DNA of 64,000 nt from Halopseudomonas pachastrellae (GTDB lineage: Bacteria; Pseudomonadota; Gammaproteobacteria; Pseudomonadales; Pseudomonadaceae): assembly GCF_900114765.1 (NCBI RefSeq), contig NZ_FOUD01000007.1, forward strand, positions 121,511 to 185,510, given 5' to 3'. Made by a program: the position numbers and the translations under genes. Under the pieces are notes generated by a model. It saw only the letters and a program-made list of their open reading frames with translations, did no database searches and was not told the DNA's origin. Of the stretch, positions 10,424-21,954 are shown piece by piece; the stretch's first letter is position 1; each line of letters opens with the position of its first letter.

Positions 10424-11680
10424 ATGGGATACCAAAAGATCCAGGTGCCGGCCAGCGGCGACAAAATTACCGTTAATGCCGACCTTTCCCTGAACGTTCC
10501 TGATAACCCGATCATTCCCTTTATCGAGGGTGACGGCATCGGTTACGACATTTCCCCGGTCATGATCAAAGTCGTCGACGCGGCTGTTGAGAAGGCCTAC
10601 GCCGGTAAGCGCAAGATTTCCTGGATGGAAGTCTATGCCGGTGAGAAAGCCACCCAGGTTTACGATCAGGACACCTGGCTGCCGGCTGAAACGCTGGACG
10701 CCGTTAAAGAGTATGTTGTTTCCATCAAGGGCCCGCTGACTACTCCCGTAGGCGGTGGCATCCGCTCTCTGAACGTTGCTCTGCGCCAAGAGCTGGACCT
10801 GTACGTATGTCAGCGTCCGGTTCGCTGGTTTGAAGGCGTGCCGAGCCCGGTCAAGAAGCCGGGTGATGTCGACATGGTCATCTTCCGCGAGAACTCCGAA
10901 GACATCTACGCTGGTGTCGAGTGGAAAGCCGGTACCCCGGAAGCCGAGAAGGTCATCAAGTTCCTGACCGAAGAAATGGGCGTCAAGAAGATCCGTTTCA
11001 CCGACATGTGCGGTATCGGTATCAAGCCGGTTTCCGAAGCTGGCACCAAGCGCCTGGTCCGCCAGGCCCTGCAATACACTGTCGACAACGACCGTGACTC
11101 CCTGACCCTGGTTCACAAGGGCAATATCATGAAGTTCACCGAAGGTGCCTTCAAAGATTGGGGTTACGAAGTAGCGCGCGACGAGTTTGGTGCCGAGCTG
11201 CTGGACGGTGGTCCGTGGATGCAGTTCAAGAACCCGAACACCGGCAAGAACGTTGTAGTCAAGGACGTCATCGCTGACGCCATGCTGCAACAGATCCTGC
11301 TGCGTCCGGCCGAGTACGACGTCATCGCTACCCTGAACCTGAACGGTGACTACCTGTCAGACGCCCTGGCTGCTGAAGTCGGTGGTATCGGTATCGCTCC
11401 GGGCGCCAACCTGTCCGACTCGGTTGCCATGTTCGAAGCGACCCACGGTACTGCGCCGAAGTACGCCGGTCAGGACAAGGTCAACCCGGGTTCTGTGATC
11501 CTGTCTGCTGAAATGATGCTCCGCCACATGGGCTGGGTTGAAGCGGCTGACCTGATCATCAAGGGTGTTAACGGTGCTATCGCCAACAAGACGGTCACCT
11601 ATGACTTTGAGCGTCTGATGGACGGTGCCACCCTGCGCAAGTGCTCCGAGTTTGGCGACGACGTTATCGGCGCCATGTAA
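10424..11680 (+). CDS. icd: NADP-dependent isocitrate dehydrogenase
   Basis: Icd oxidatively decarboxylates isocitrate to 2-oxoglutarate in the TCA cycle. The 418-residue product is the E. coli-type homodimeric enzyme. Visible landmarks are [12 protein letters not shown] near residue 37, the substrate loop [13 protein letters not shown] that contains the regulatory Ser phosphorylated by AceK in relatives, [11 protein letters not shown], and the cofactor loop [20 protein letters not shown]. The ATG at 10424 follows GGAG (10414-10417) by 6 nt; the longer upstream frame lacks similarity. Two terminators follow. Together with aceA at 0.5-2.1 kb it forms the isocitrate branch point. Confidence 0.97.
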   Translation: MGYQKIQVPASGDKITVNADLSLNVPDNPIIPFIEGDGIGYDISPVMIKVVDAAVEKAYAGKRKISWMEVYAGEKATQVYDQDTWLPAETLDAVKEYVVSIKGPLTTPVGGGIRSLNVALRQELDLYVCQRPVRWFEGVPSPVKKPGDVDMVIFRENSEDIYAGVEWKAGTPEAEKVIKFLTEEMGVKKIRFTDMCGIGIKPVSEAGTKRLVRQALQYTVDNDRDSLTLVHKGNIMKFTEGAFKDWGYEVARDEFGAELLDGGPWMQFKNPNTGKNVVVKDVIADAMLQQILLRPAEYDVIATLNLNGDYLSDALAAEVGGIGIAPGANLSDSVAMFEATHGTAPKYAGQDKVNPGSVILSAEMMLRHMGWVEAADLIIKGVNGAIANKTVTYDFERLMDGATLRKCSEFGDDVIGAM

Positions 11681-11688
11681 GCTCAGGC

Positions 11689-11710
11689 GGGCCGCCACGC
11701 GGCCCGTTTT
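11689..11710 (+). terminator. icd terminator
   Basis: GGGCCGC (11689-11695), loop CAC, GCGGCCC (11699-11705), then GTTTT. Confidence 0.8.
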
Positions 11711-11718
11711 GCACTGCA

Positions 11719-11752
11719 TACAACAAAGCCGGCGAGAGCCGGCTTTGTTGTA
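11719..11752. terminator. Bidirectional hairpin between icd and cspD
   Basis: A perfect 15-bp inverted repeat, TACAACAAAGCCGGC (11719-11733) and its complement (11738-11752), with a GAGA tetraloop. It lies between convergent genes and probably stops both transcripts. Confidence 0.75.
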
Positions 11753-11784
11753 TCTGCGTACGCCCTGAAGTGGCGGTGCTGGTG

Positions 11785-12051
11785 CTATTGGTGAGCGTAG
11801 CTGGCAGTAACGCCTTCAATTTCGTCCGCTTTCTTGCTAGCGTGTTCCGCTTGCGATTGAATGTTGATGGCGTGCAGCCCCTTGGGGCCCTGGATGATGT
11901 CGAATTGAACCGGTTGCCCGGCCTTGAGCGTTTTGTATCCGTCCATCTGAATGGTGGAATAATGCGCAAAGAGGTCCTCGTCCCGGCCGTCGGCTACGAT
12001 AAATCCATAACCCTTGGCGTTGTTGAACCATTTGACCTTACCGTTCTCCAT
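11785..12051 (-). CDS. cspD: Cold-shock domain protein, CspD type
   Basis: An 88-residue protein whose first ~66 residues are a cold-shock domain: [16 protein letters not shown] contains RNP1 (KGYGFI) and DLFAHYSTI is RNP2. The ~22-residue tail after the domain is typical of CspD, which in E. coli binds single-stranded DNA and inhibits replication in stationary phase. It diverges from clpS-clpA, the arrangement seen in Pseudomonas and E. coli. Confidence 0.9.
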   Translation of the reverse strand: MENGKVKWFNNAKGYGFIVADGRDEDLFAHYSTIQMDGYKTLKAGQPVQFDIIQGPKGLHAINIQSQAEHASKKADEIEGVTASYAHQ

Positions 12052-12274
12052 ACTGCATCCCTCTGATAGCCTGTCACTTCATGTGAATGTGTCGCGCTTC
12101 GGACTGACCGTCAGGTCATTGTGCATGTATTTGATGACTGGTCAGTCGCGCACCTTTACACTTTTATCAGTGATTCAGAGCAAGTCAAGCCAGGTCCGAA
12201 AATCCTGTGTCCCAGTACGCAGTTTTGCGATAAGCGGTGCAGATCGTCGGCTCTTCCAACCAGTGAATTTGCAG

Positions 12275-12637
12275 ATGTTTTCAATGACGGATTTTCAACT
12301 AACCTTACAGCAAGGGCCGGCAGAGCCTGAGCAAGGTGATGATCACGGCCTTGCGGTCGAGACCAGCAAACCCCAGCTCAAGCCACCGTCACGCTATAAG
12401 GTCATCATGCTCAACGATGACTACACTCCGATGGACTTTGTTGTGGAGGTGCTTGAGCGATTTTTTTCACACAACCGTGAAAGTGCCACACAGATCATGC
12501 TGAGGGTGCATACTGAGGGCAGGGCGGTTTGCGGTATCTATACCCGTGACATTGCCGAGACCAAGGCGGCAGAGGTAAATGAATACGCGAGGGAATGCCA
12601 GCACCCGTTGATGTGTCAGATTGAACGGGAAGCGTAA
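12275..12637 (+). CDS. clpS: ATP-dependent Clp protease adaptor
   Basis: ClpS binds the ClpA N-domain and delivers N-degron substrates. The core is complete: [20 protein letters not shown] contains the NDDYTPM motif that binds N-terminal residues, followed by [20 protein letters not shown] and the conserved QHPLMCQIE end. I place the start at ATG 12275 (MFSMTDFQ, 120 residues); ATG 12284 is equally possible and neither has a clear ribosome-binding site. The frame is open further upstream but without similarity. ClpA follows 33 nt downstream. Confidence 0.93.
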   Translation: MFSMTDFQLTLQQGPAEPEQGDDHGLAVETSKPQLKPPSRYKVIMLNDDYTPMDFVVEVLERFFSHNRESATQIMLRVHTEGRAVCGIYTRDIAETKAAEVNEYARECQHPLMCQIEREA

Positions 12638-12670
12638 CAAGGCGATTTGCATCGCATACGAGGTGGCAAT

Positions 12671-14938
12671 ATGCTCAACAGAGATCTCGAGATCACCCTG
12701 AATCTGGCGTTCAAGGAAGCGCGCAACAAGCGTCATGAGTTCATGACCGTCGAACATCTGCTGCTGGCTCTGCTGGACAACCAGGCGGCGGTGGATGTGC
12801 TCAACGCCTGCGGCGCTGACCTGGAGCGCCTGCGCCGCGAACTGACCGAATTTATCGATTCCACCACGCCGCTGATTCCCAAGCAGGATCAGGAGCGTGA
12901 AACCCAGCCGACGCTGGGCTTTCAGCGCGTACTGCAGCGCGCTGTGTTCCACGTACAAAGCTCGGGCAAGGGCGAAGTCAGCGGCGCCAATGTCCTGGTC
13001 GCCATTTTCAGCGAGCAGGAAAGTCAGGCGGTCTTTTTCCTCAAGCAGCAGCAGATTGCCCGTATCGACATCGTCAACTTCATCTCCCATGGCATCTCCA
13101 AGGTGCAGAGTGATGCCGAGCAGATGGGCGAAGAGCAGGACAGCATCGAGGAAGAGGGCGGCGAAGGCGCTACCGCCAGCAACCCGCTCGAAAGTTACGC
13201 CAGCAACCTGAATGAACAGGCGCGCAAGGGGCGTATTGATCCGCTGGTTGGGCGCGCCTCTGAAGTTGAGCGTGTGGCGCAGATCCTGATGCGTCGGCGC
13301 AAGAACAACCCGCTGCTGGTCGGTGAGGCCGGCGTGGGTAAAACGGCCATTGCCGAGGGCCTGGCCAAGCGCATTGTTGACGGTGAGGTGCCGGATACGC
13401 TGTCCGAGGCGGTGGTGTATTCGCTTGATCTGGGCGCGCTGCTGGCCGGTACCAAGTACCGCGGCGACTTCGAGAAGCGCTTCAAGGCGCTGCTCAAGGC
13501 GCTGAAAAAGCGCCCGCAGGCCATCCTGTTTATCGACGAAATTCACACCATCATTGGTGCGGGTGCAGCCTCCGGCGGGGTGATGGACGCCTCCAACCTG
13601 CTCAAACCGCTGCTGTCTTCCGGCGAGATCCGTTGTATCGGCTCCACGACCTTTCAGGAATTTCGCGGTATTTTCGAGAAGGATCGCGCTCTGGCACGTC
13701 GCTTCCAGAAGGTTGATGTGGTTGAGCCGTCGGTCAGCGATACCATCCAGATTCTCAAAGGGCTGAAGAGCCGCTTTGAGGAGCACCATGGCATTCGCTA
13801 CACCGACGAGGCGCTCAAGGTGGCAGCGGAGCTGGCGAGCCGCTACATCAATGACCGGCACATGCCTGACAAGGCGATTGATGTGATTGATGAGGCTGGC
13901 GCCTATCAGCGGCTGCAGCTGCCGGAGAATCGTCCGGAATTCATTGATGTGGCCGAGGTGGAAGCGATTGTCGCCAAGATCGCGCGCATCCCGCCCAAGC
14001 ATGTTTCCTCCAGCGACAAGGAGCTGCTGAAGAATCTGGAGCGCGACCTCAAGCTGGTGGTCTTTGGCCAGGATGGAGCCATCGAGGCGCTGTCAACGGC
14101 GATCAAGCTGTCGCGCGCCGGGCTCAAGTCGGCTGACAAGCCCGTTGGTTCTTTCCTGTTCGCCGGCCCCACCGGTGTGGGTAAGACCGAGGTTACGCGG
14201 CAGTTGGCCAAGAGCCTGGGTGTTGAGCTGCTGCGCTTTGACATGTCCGAGTACATGGAGCGGCATACGGTGTCTCGCCTGATTGGCGCACCTCCCGGGT
14301 ATGTTGGTTTTGACCAGGGTGGTCTGCTGACCGAGGCCGTGACCAAGAGCCCGCACTGTGTGCTGCTGCTGGATGAAATCGAGAAGGCGCATCCGGAAGT
14401 ATTCAACCTGCTGCTACAGGTCATGGATCACGGCACGCTGACCGACAACAACGGCCGCAAGGCGGATTTCCGCAACGTGATCATCGTGATGACCACCAAT
14501 GCGGGTGCCGAAACCATGACGCGTGCTTCCATCGGCTTCACTCAGCAGGACCACAGCACCGATGGCATGGAGATCATCAAGAAGGCCTTTACGCCGGAGT
14601 TCCGCAACCGCTTGGACGCTATCATTCAGTTTGGCCGTCTGACTCACGAAAGCATCAAGTTCGTGGTCGACAAGTTCCTCACCGAACTGCAGGCCCAGCT
14701 GGAAGACAAGCATGTGCTGCTGGATGTAGACGAGGAGGCGCGTAACTGGCTGGCCGAACACGGCTACGACCCGATGATGGGAGCCCGCCCGATGGCGCGG
14801 CTGATCCAGGACAAGATCAAGCGGCCGCTGGCCGAACAGATCCTGTTTGGGGAGTTGGCGGAGCAGGGCGGTACCGTCCATGTGACGCTGCGTGACGGTG
14901 AGCTGGAAATCGAGGTGCCGGAAGCCGAGATGGCTTGA
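12671..14938 (+). CDS. clpA: ATP-dependent Clp protease ATP-binding subunit ClpA
   Basis: ClpA is the AAA+ unfoldase partner of ClpP. The 755-residue protein has the N-domain (residues 1-145), a first AAA module with Walker A GEAGVGKTA and Walker B ILFIDEIHT, and a second with GPTGVGKTE and VLLLDEIEKAHPE. The acidic linker rich in E/D after the N-domain (EEQDSIEEEGGEG) is typical. Start ATG 12671 follows AGGTGG by a few bases. It forms an operon with its adaptor clpS and ends in a strong terminator. Confidence 0.97.
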   Translation: MLNRDLEITLNLAFKEARNKRHEFMTVEHLLLALLDNQAAVDVLNACGADLERLRRELTEFIDSTTPLIPKQDQERETQPTLGFQRVLQRAVFHVQSSGKGEVSGANVLVAIFSEQESQAVFFLKQQQIARIDIVNFISHGISKVQSDAEQMGEEQDSIEEEGGEGATASNPLESYASNLNEQARKGRIDPLVGRASEVERVAQILMRRRKNNPLLVGEAGVGKTAIAEGLAKRIVDGEVPDTLSEAVVYSLDLGALLAGTKYRGDFEKRFKALLKALKKRPQAILFIDEIHTIIGAGAASGGVMDASNLLKPLLSSGEIRCIGSTTFQEFRGIFEKDRALARRFQKVDVVEPSVSDTIQILKGLKSRFEEHHGIRYTDEALKVAAELASRYINDRHMPDKAIDVIDEAGAYQRLQLPENRPEFIDVAEVEAIVAKIARIPPKHVSSSDKELLKNLERDLKLVVFGQDGAIEALSTAIKLSRAGLKSADKPVGSFLFAGPTGVGKTEVTRQLAKSLGVELLRFDMSEYMERHTVSRLIGAPPGYVGFDQGGLLTEAVTKSPHCVLLLDEIEKAHPEVFNLLLQVMDHGTLTDNNGRKADFRNVIIVMTTNAGAETMTRASIGFTQQDHSTDGMEIIKKAFTPEFRNRLDAIIQFGRLTHESIKFVVDKFLTELQAQLEDKHVLLDVDEEARNWLAEHGYDPMMGARPMARLIQDKIKRPLAEQILFGELAEQGGTVHVTLRDGELEIEVPEAEMA

Positions 14939-14960
14939 TTGCACCTCTCGCGTAACGCAA

Positions 14961-14998
14961 CGGCGCATCCTTTCTGGGATGCGCCGTTTTTTGTTTTT
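14961..14998 (+). terminator. clpA terminator
   Basis: CGGCGCATCC (14961-14970), 6-nt loop, GGATGCGCCG (14977-14986), then T6-G-T5. The T-run abuts the 3' end of the convergent xthA gene. Confidence 0.9.
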
Positions 14999-15812
14999 AG
15001 AGGTCGAAGCGGGTCCAGATGGGCGCGTGGTCTGAGGGCTTTTCCATGCTGCGGATATCGTAGTCGATTCCGCTTTCCAGGCATCGCTCGGCCAGTGCCT
15101 TGCTCGCCAGGATAAGATCAATACGCAGACCGCGCTTGGGGTCGTCTTCAAAGCCGCGACTGCGATAGTCAAACCAGCTGAAGCGGTCGGCCGTGTCCGG
15201 GTGCAGGTGGCGGAAGCTGTCGATCAGACCCCAGTCTTTCAGGCGTTGCAGCCAGGCGCGCTCCTCCGGTAGGAAGCTGCATTTGCCGGTGCGCAGCCAG
15301 CGCTTGGCGTTATCCGGCCCGATGCCGATATCGGCGTCAGTATCGGAGATGTTCATGTCGCCGATAATGGCAATGCGCTGCTCAGGGCTGAAGTCGGCCT
15401 CCAGGTGCGCTTGCAGGTCGGCGTAGAACTTCTCCTTGGCGGGGAATTTGACGGGGTGGTCGCGGCTTTCACCCTGAGGAAAGTAGCCATTGAAGACAAT
15501 CAGTGGTTCGCCGTCGGCGCAGGGCACCGCGGCACTGATCATGCGGCGCTGGGCATCGTCGGCGTCGCCCGGGAAGCCCTTGCGCACCCACAGCGGTTGC
15601 TGACGTGTCAGCAGTGCCACACCGTAGTGTCCTTTTTGGCCGTGAAAGGCAACGTGATAACCGAGCGCCTCAAGGTCGGCCAGTGGGAACTGAGGATCGT
15701 CGACCTTGGTCTCTTGCAGACCGATGACCTCGGGCAAGTGCCGGTCCACCACCTCTTTCAGTTGGTGAGGGCGTGCGCGCAGGCCGTTGATATTAAAGGA
15801 TACGATCTTCAT
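14997..15812 (-). CDS. xthA: Exodeoxyribonuclease III
   Basis: A 271-residue Mg-dependent AP endonuclease/3'-5' exonuclease of base-excision repair. Motifs in order: [14 protein letters not shown] at the start, GLQETKV with the catalytic Glu near residue 37, [22 protein letters not shown] and the terminal SDHAPI with Asp-His. Start ATG at 15812 was chosen because it gives the canonical first strand; an in-frame ATG 25 codons upstream adds unrelated sequence. It converges with clpA and diverges from tamA. Confidence 0.96.
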   Translation of the reverse strand: MKIVSFNINGLRARPHQLKEVVDRHLPEVIGLQETKVDDPQFPLADLEALGYHVAFHGQKGHYGVALLTRQQPLWVRKGFPGDADDAQRRMISAAVPCADGEPLIVFNGYFPQGESRDHPVKFPAKEKFYADLQAHLEADFSPEQRIAIIGDMNISDTDADIGIGPDNAKRWLRTGKCSFLPEERAWLQRLKDWGLIDSFRHLHPDTADRFSWFDYRSRGFEDDPKRGLRIDLILASKALAERCLESGIDYDIRSMEKPSDHAPIWTRFDL

Positions 15813-15945
15813 GGTTAGGTCCGTTCTTAAGTGACGTTCTAGCGACTGAGAGCGGCAAGAGTACCGCAAAAGCCTGCCCTTGAGCACGGCGATGCCAATG
15901 GGAACGTGTTAGCATTCGCCTGATGATTTTGCCGGGAAGGAGCTC

Positions 15946-17652
15946 ATGGGGCGCGCAATAGTTTTGATCTGTCTGCTGCTGGTTGCTGCGGGCGCGCAGG
16001 CCAGTCTGAAGGTCACGGTAGTGCCGGCAAAGAAATCTGTGCGCGAGAACATTGAAGCCTATGTCGGCGTTGTTGAAGGCGACAGCCCGCAGGCGCTGGA
16101 GCGCCAGTTTCGGCACATTGATCAGCAGGCAACGCTGGCGGCCCAGGCCCTTGGCTATTACCACTCACGCAACGAGCTGAGTATCAGTGGTGACGGCGAT
16201 GACTCCGTTCTGATGCTAAGAGTCGAGCTGGGTGAGCCGGTCCGTTTGGGCGAGGTGAATATCGAGATTCTGGGCGCAGGGCGTGGTACCGATGCCTTTT
16301 TGCTGCCCAGCGCGGCCATGCTGCAGCCGGGCGCGGTGCTGCATCACGGACGCTACGAAACGGTCAAATCGCAGATCAACAATCAGGCGCTACGTTACGG
16401 CTACTTTGAGGGGCAGTACCTCAAGCGTGAGCTGCGGGTTGATCCTGAACGCAATATCGCCGATATCCATATCCAGTACGACACCGGCCCGCGCTACCGT
16501 CTCGGGCAGGTGAATTTCTCCGAGACCATTTTTGACCCCGAGCTTCTGGCGCGTATGGTGCCGTTTGAGCCGGGCGTGCCCTATGACGCTGACCTGGTTG
16601 GCCAACTGAATCAGGACCTGCTGTCCAGTGGCTATTTCAACGGCGTGCTGGTGACTGCGCCAGCCGAGCGGGCAAGCGGCCAGGAAGTACCGGTGCAAGT
16701 TGAGATCACCGAACGCGACCCGCACTCGCTGGGGTTGGGTGGCGGTTATTCCACGGATGTCGGGGTGCGCGGCAAGCTCACCTGGGACCAGCACTGGGTG
16801 AACCCGCAGGGCCATACCCGCGGTGCCAGCATGGAGCTGTCGATACCACGTCAGAACGTGACCGCGTTCTATCAGGTGCCGCTGGATCCGCCGCTGGACA
16901 ACAACCTGCGCTATTTTGTCGGCTGGCAGCATGAGGATATCGACGACGTCGAGACCCGCAGCCTGGCGCTCGGTGCCGAGCTAAACACCCGTCTGGAGAG
17001 CGGCTGGCAGCGCACTATTGGCCTGCGCCTGCAGCATGAGATTTTCTCGCTGGGCGATGACTCCGGCAACGCCACGCTGCTTATTCCCAGCCTGGTGCTG
17101 CAACGCACCCAGGCCACCGGCGGCGTAGATCCGAGCCGCGGCTACAGCATGCTGCTGGACGTGCAAGGCGCCAAGGAAGGTGTTTTGTCGACCGTCGACT
17201 TTGCTCGGGTGATGGGGCAGGTCAAGGGGCTCTACACCGCCTTTGACAATCACCGCCTGTTTGGCCGCCTGGCGCTGGGCGCGGTCGCCACCAACGATTT
17301 TTCCAGCATACCGCCTTCGCTACGCTTCTTTGCCGGTGGGGACCAGAGCATCCGTGGTTATGACTACCAGACCCTGTCGCCGGTCGATAGCACCGGCGAC
17401 ACGGTGGGCGGGCGCTACCTGATTGCGAGTACGGCGGAATACCAGTACGAATTTATCGACAAGTGGCGGGCAGCAACCTTTGTCGACTACGGCAACGCCA
17501 TTGATTCACTGACCGACCCCTTGAAGACCAGCGTGGGTATCGGCGTGCGCTGGGTTTCGCCAATCGGGCCGATACGGGTAGATCTGGCCAGGTCGCTGTC
17601 CGACCCTGATGAGGGGTTCAAGATTCACTTTTCCATGGGGCCTGAGCTGTGA
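15946..17652 (+). CDS. tamA: Translocation and assembly module subunit TamA (Omp85 family)
   Basis: TamA is the outer-membrane half of the TAM complex that helps insert autotransporters and other outer-membrane proteins. The 568-residue product has a signal peptide (MGRAIVLICLLLVAAGAQA), about 230 residues of POTRA domains, and a C-terminal 16-strand barrel with the Omp85 lid-lock motif IRGYDYQTLSP and VGIGVRWVSPIGPIRVDLAR. It ends with a short F/L-type strand. A GGAAGGAG ribosome-binding site precedes the ATG. TamB starts within its stop codon. Confidence 0.94.
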   Translation: MGRAIVLICLLLVAAGAQASLKVTVVPAKKSVRENIEAYVGVVEGDSPQALERQFRHIDQQATLAAQALGYYHSRNELSISGDGDDSVLMLRVELGEPVRLGEVNIEILGAGRGTDAFLLPSAAMLQPGAVLHHGRYETVKSQINNQALRYGYFEGQYLKRELRVDPERNIADIHIQYDTGPRYRLGQVNFSETIFDPELLARMVPFEPGVPYDADLVGQLNQDLLSSGYFNGVLVTAPAERASGQEVPVQVEITERDPHSLGLGGGYSTDVGVRGKLTWDQHWVNPQGHTRGASMELSIPRQNVTAFYQVPLDPPLDNNLRYFVGWQHEDIDDVETRSLALGAELNTRLESGWQRTIGLRLQHEIFSLGDDSGNATLLIPSLVLQRTQATGGVDPSRGYSMLLDVQGAKEGVLSTVDFARVMGQVKGLYTAFDNHRLFGRLALGAVATNDFSSIPPSLRFFAGGDQSIRGYDYQTLSPVDSTGDTVGGRYLIASTAEYQYEFIDKWRAATFVDYGNAIDSLTDPLKTSVGIGVRWVSPIGPIRVDLARSLSDPDEGFKIHFSMGPEL

Positions 17653-20600
17653 CCCGCTTTCTGGTTCGGGCGCTAGTCCGTGGCGTATTCATGCTGGCGA
17701 TGATTCCGGTCTTGCTGGGCTTTTTGCTGGCCAGCGAGAGCGTCAACCGTTGGCTGTTTGCCAAGGCCGAAGCGCTGGAGCCACGCCTGGAGCTGGGCTT
17801 TGAAGGCGGCGATTTCTGGCACGGCTTGGACTTCTCCCGTATTGCCTGGCGCGATACCGCGCTGGACCTGCAGGTTGATACGGCCTCGCTGCGCTGGAGC
17901 CCGTCGTGCCTGTTCGGCAAGACACTGTGCATCGATCGGCTGACGGTGGAGCGCATCGTGGTGGTCAGCCAGCCGGGCGAAGAGGCGCAAAGCAGCGAAC
18001 CGCTGAGCCTGCCGGCAGTTCAACTGCCCTTGGGTCTGGAGCTTGGTGAGGTGCGTTTGGGTGAGCTGTCGCTTGACGGCGAAACCGTCCTGCTCAGCGA
18101 TGTTGATCTGGTTGCGCGCGGCAGTGGTGATCAACTGGTCATCGAGCGTTTTTCCGGCGTCGGACCGCAACTGGATTGGCAGCTTTACGGCAGTGTGCAG
18201 ACGCGCGATGACTGGCCGCTGGAGCTGACGGCCGACCTGAACCTGCCACCGGTAGATGGTCGTGATTGGGCCTTGCAGGCGCGGGCCAGCGGCACCTTGC
18301 GTGAGCTGGAGCTGCGCGCCAGCAGCCGAGGCTATCTGCCGGGTAAGCTCAAAGCCAGCGCCAATCTGTTTGAGCCGGGTATTCCGGTTGATCTGCGCTG
18401 GCAGGGCGAGCCGTTTCTGGCCCTCGGCAGTTTGCCCGCCTCCCTGACGCTCAATAACTGGCAGCTGCAGTTGCTGGGTAACCTGGAGGAGGGCTACTTG
18501 TTGCAGTCCACCGCCAGCCTGCCCGGTGAGGGTGGCACTGTGCTGCTTGAAGTTGACGGTGAGGTGACCACCACGGGTGTGCCGCTACTGGCCGTGCAGA
18601 TGCACGTTGCCGAGGCGCCCGCGCGCCGTCTTGCGCTGCAGGCCGATGCCAGCTGGCAGCAGACACTGGAGGCCAATGCAGAGCTGGCACTGGATGCGTT
18701 TCCATGGCAATGGTTGTACCCCGTTGATACCGGCGAGGTAGTGCTGCAGCAGTTGGCCATGGCCGCGCATTTGCGTGGCGAGGAGATTAATGCGGACCTG
18801 CAGGCACGCCTGGCCGGTGTCGCGGACCAGCAGGTGAACCTCAAGGCTGGCGTGGCCGGTACCCAGCGGCAGCTTCGTGTCACGCCGCTGGAGATACTGA
18901 CCGCCGCCGGTCAGGCCAATGGCGAGGTGGACCTGACGCTGGAGCCGGCAGTGCTCTGGGACGGGCGTTTCCAGCTGCAGGGCATTGACCCTGCCGTCTT
19001 TGTTGCGGCGCTGCCGGGCGATCTCAATGGCCAGGTGAACAGCCGAGGCCAGGTCCAGGGCGAGCAACTGCGCCTGGAAGCCGACTGGGATATCAGCGGC
19101 AGCCTGCGCCAGCAGCCACTGGCGTTGTCCGGGCGGTTGGAGAAACCGCAAAACGACTGGTTACTGCAGCAGTTGCGGGTGCGTCAGGGCGCCAACAGCA
19201 TTGATGGCCGGGCGCGCTGGGGCGAGCGGGTTGACGGTCGCTTTGATCTGCAGCTGGATAACCTCGCTACCCTTTGGCCGGGCCTCAAGGGCAGCCTTGA
19301 CGGTTATCTGCAGCTTGGTGGTGATAGTGCTGCGCCGCAGCTGGCCAGCGTGCTGCGCGGCGCAGGCGTCGGCCTGGATGGCCTGCAGGTGGAAAGCCTT
19401 AACCTAGACGCCAACACCACGCTGAACGAGCAGTTGCCGCTGAACCTGGCGGTTACTGGTCAGGGTATACGCAGCGACGAGACGCAGCTGGGTGACCTGC
19501 AGCTGACCCTGCGGGGCCGCCGCGCCGCACACGAGTTGCTGTTGTCGCTGCAAAACGGGGTAGCTGACGCCGACCTGGCGTTGGGAGGCGCTCTGGACGA
19601 TACGGCCTGGCGCGGTACCCTGACGCGCGGCGAGCTTGGCTACGAGCAGTTCCAGCTGGTGCTTCAGCAGAGCGCTGATATCGACTATCGCCTGGGCGAT
19701 GGGCTGCTGCAGTTGTCCGGTCATTGCTGGCAGCAAGCCTCTGCCAGCCTGTGTTTCAACGGCCAGCAAACCCTGATGCCCGAGCGCAAGGTAGACCTCA
19801 GTTTGAATGACTTTGATCTGGTCGAGTTGCAACCCTGGTTGCCGGATGACTTGCGTTGGCAGGGGCTGCTCAACGGCCAGGTGGAACTGACTCAGACGCC
19901 AGGTCGCGCGCCAGTGGGTCAGGTAACGGTGAGCAGTGAAAACGGTGTCATCCAGGTGCGTGATGATCAGGAGCTGCTCGATTTTCCCTACCAGCAGCTC
20001 TCTGTTGATACCCGTCTGCAGGACCGTACAGCGCAGGCTGAAGTTCGCCTGAGCAGCGAGATCATTGGTCAGTTGGCGGTAAACGCCGATATCGCCGACC
20101 CTGCTGGGGCGCAGACACTCTCGGGTGATTATCAGCTGAGCGATCTTAAGCTGGATTTTCTGCGTCCCATGCTGCCGGATGTGGATGAATTGCAGCTGAC
20201 GCTGAACGGCTCTGGCAGCTTGTCTGGTGTATTGAGCCAGCCGGTCGTCAGTGGTGTTCTGAGCCTGCGTGACGGGCTGGTGGCCGGCCGTAACTTGCCC
20301 ATCAGTCTGGAGCAACTGCAGGCCGACATTCGTATCGACGGCACTAATGCTCAGGTGGATAGTCGCTGGACCAGTGGCGAGCAGGGGCAGGGTACGCTGT
20401 CGGGGCTGGTTGGCTGGGCGCCGCTGGATGTGGATCTGCAGCTGCGCGGCAGCGCCTTGCCGGTGAACGTAGAGCCCTACGCCCAGCTGCAGGTTGCACC
20501 TGATCTGGCAATTACCCTGCGTGACAACAACCTGCATGTGGGTGGTGAGCTGGCGATTCCCGAAGGGGATATCCGCGTGCGAGAACTGCCGGCAAGCGCG

Positions 20601-21347
20601 GTAACCGTGTCGCCGGACGTGGTGATTGTCGGCCAGGAAGCAGCAGAACAAGACGCGGCGCTGGGGATCACTGCCCGGGTCAAGCTGAACATCGGCGATC
20701 AGTTGCGCCTGAGCGCCTTTGGTTTACGCGGGCGTTTGAAAGGCCAGTTGGAGGTACAGGAGAACCTCACCGCCAATGGCGATTTGCAGATCCTGGATGG
20801 CAAGTTCCGCCGGCTGGGGCAGGAGCTGGAGCTGCGTCGCGCGCTGCTGCTGTTCTCCGGGCCGATCAGTCAGCCGTACCTCAATGTCGAGGCCATTCGC
20901 CGGGTGGATGACGTCATCGCCGGGCTGCGGATCACCGGCAATGCCGCCAGCCCGACGTCAGAGGTGTTCTCGGAGCCCGGCATGTCACAGCAAGAGGCCA
21001 TGTCCTACCTGGTGCTCGGGCGGCCACTGGGCGAGGAAGGTGATAACAACCTGCTGGCTCAAGCGGCGCTCGGGCTTGGGCTGGCTGGTGGCGCGCCCAT
21101 CACCCGTGGCATCGGTAATGCGCTGGGGCTTGAGGACTTTGCCGTCGAGGCCGAGGGCAGTGGTAACGAAACCCAGGTGGTCGCCAGCGGCAGCATTACC
21201 GACAAGCTGAGCGTGCGCTACGGTGTGGGTGTGTTTGAGCCGGCCAACCAACTGGCGCTGCGCTATGAGCTTACACGCCGGCTATACCTGGAGGCGGTAA
21301 GCGGCTTTGCCAGCTCGCTGGATTTCTTCTATCGTATCGACTTTTAG
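17649..21347 (+). CDS. tamB: Translocation and assembly module subunit TamB
   Basis: TamB is a very long inner-membrane-anchored periplasmic protein (1232 residues here) that spans to TamA and is now also implicated in phospholipid transport to the outer membrane. An N-terminal transmembrane helix (about residues 12-29) is followed by hundreds of residues of repeating beta-strand text (AsmA/TamB-like) and the conserved C-terminal DUF490 domain ending in [11 protein letters not shown]. The start is GTG at 17649, overlapping the tamA stop by 4 nt, so the pair is translationally coupled. Confidence 0.94.
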   Translation: MTRFLVRALVRGVFMLAMIPVLLGFLLASESVNRWLFAKAEALEPRLELGFEGGDFWHGLDFSRIAWRDTALDLQVDTASLRWSPSCLFGKTLCIDRLTVERIVVVSQPGEEAQSSEPLSLPAVQLPLGLELGEVRLGELSLDGETVLLSDVDLVARGSGDQLVIERFSGVGPQLDWQLYGSVQTRDDWPLELTADLNLPPVDGRDWALQARASGTLRELELRASSRGYLPGKLKASANLFEPGIPVDLRWQGEPFLALGSLPASLTLNNWQLQLLGNLEEGYLLQSTASLPGEGGTVLLEVDGEVTTTGVPLLAVQMHVAEAPARRLALQADASWQQTLEANAELALDAFPWQWLYPVDTGEVVLQQLAMAAHLRGEEINADLQARLAGVADQQVNLKAGVAGTQRQLRVTPLEILTAAGQANGEVDLTLEPAVLWDGRFQLQGIDPAVFVAALPGDLNGQVNSRGQVQGEQLRLEADWDISGSLRQQPLALSGRLEKPQNDWLLQQLRVRQGANSIDGRARWGERVDGRFDLQLDNLATLWPGLKGSLDGYLQLGGDSAAPQLASVLRGAGVGLDGLQVESLNLDANTTLNEQLPLNLAVTGQGIRSDETQLGDLQLTLRGRRAAHELLLSLQNGVADADLALGGALDDTAWRGTLTRGELGYEQFQLVLQQSADIDYRLGDGLLQLSGHCWQQASASLCFNGQQTLMPERKVDLSLNDFDLVELQPWLPDDLRWQGLLNGQVELTQTPGRAPVGQVTVSSENGVIQVRDDQELLDFPYQQLSVDTRLQDRTAQAEVRLSSEIIGQLAVNADIADPAGAQTLSGDYQLSDLKLDFLRPMLPDVDELQLTLNGSGSLSGVLSQPVVSGVLSLRDGLVAGRNLPISLEQLQADIRIDGTNAQVDSRWTSGEQGQGTLSGLVGWAPLDVDLQLRGSALPVNVEPYAQLQVAPDLAITLRDNNLHVGGELAIPEGDIRVRELPASAVTVSPDVVIVGQEAAEQDAALGITARVKLNIGDQLRLSAFGLRGRLKGQLEVQENLTANGDLQILDGKFRRLGQELELRRALLLFSGPISQPYLNVEAIRRVDDVIAGLRITGNAASPTSEVFSEPGMSQQEAMSYLVLGRPLGEEGDNNLLAQAALGLGLAGGAPITRGIGNALGLEDFAVEAEGSGNETQVVASGSITDKLSVRYGVGVFEPANQLALRYELTRRLYLEAVSGFASSLDFFYRIDF

Positions 21348-21420
21348 CCCAGCCCATTTCGGGGCTGCAGGCACCAGCACCAACACCCATCTCGTGCCAA
21401 GGCACGTTCAAGGAGTCATC

Positions 21421-21918
21421 ATGTCTAGCGTCACTTTGCGCGGTAATCCTATTTCTGTTGGCGGCCAGTTTCCTGCCAAGGGCGACAGCGCTCCGGCCTT
21501 CACTCTGGTTGCCAAGGATCTGTCCGACGTCAGCCTCGCGAGCCTGGCCGGCAAGCGCAAGATTCTGAACATCTTCCCCAGCGTTGATACGCCAACCTGC
21601 GCCACCTCGGTACGTACCTTCAACAGCAAGGCGAGTGCACTGAACAACACCGTTGTTCTTTGCATCTCGGCGGATCTGCCTTTTGCCCAGACACGTTTCT
21701 GCGGTGCCGAGGGCCTGGAGAACGTGGTTAACCTGTCCACCATGCGTGGCCGCGAGTTTGTACGTGATTACGGTGTGGATATCGAGAATGGCCCGCTGGC
21801 CGGTCTGACCGCCCGCGCGGTGGTTGTGCTGGATGAGGATGATAAGGTTCTGCACAGCGAGCTGGTCAGCGAGATTGGCCAAGAGCCGAACTACGAGGCG
21901 GCGCTGGCTGCTCTTTGA
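21421..21918 (+). CDS. tpx: Thiol peroxidase
   Basis: A 165-residue atypical 2-Cys peroxiredoxin reducing H2O2 and lipid hydroperoxides with thioredoxin. The peroxidatic Cys is in [15 protein letters not shown] (about residue 60) and the resolving Cys in RFCGAEG (about residue 94). The start ATG at 21421 follows AAGGAG by 6 nt. It converges on the histidine-kinase gene with a hairpin between them. Confidence 0.96.
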   Translation: MSSVTLRGNPISVGGQFPAKGDSAPAFTLVAKDLSDVSLASLAGKRKILNIFPSVDTPTCATSVRTFNSKASALNNTVVLCISADLPFAQTRFCGAEGLENVVNLSTMRGREFVRDYGVDIENGPLAGLTARAVVVLDEDDKVLHSELVSEIGQEPNYEAALAAL

Positions 21919-21926
21919 GCCTGCCG

Positions 21927-21954
21927 AGCGGCCATGCCTTAGCGCGTGGCCGCT
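21927..21954. terminator. Hairpin between convergent tpx and the histidine kinase
   Basis: AGCGGCCA (21927-21934) pairs with TGGCCGCT (21947-21954), followed on the plus strand by GTTCTT. The stem overlaps the last codons of the kinase gene. A likely tpx terminator with a weak T-run. Confidence 0.5.

Noticed and set aside
12467..14002. 511-codon minus-strand frame inside clpA
   Set aside because: Antisense shadow of the complete, motif-bearing ClpA.
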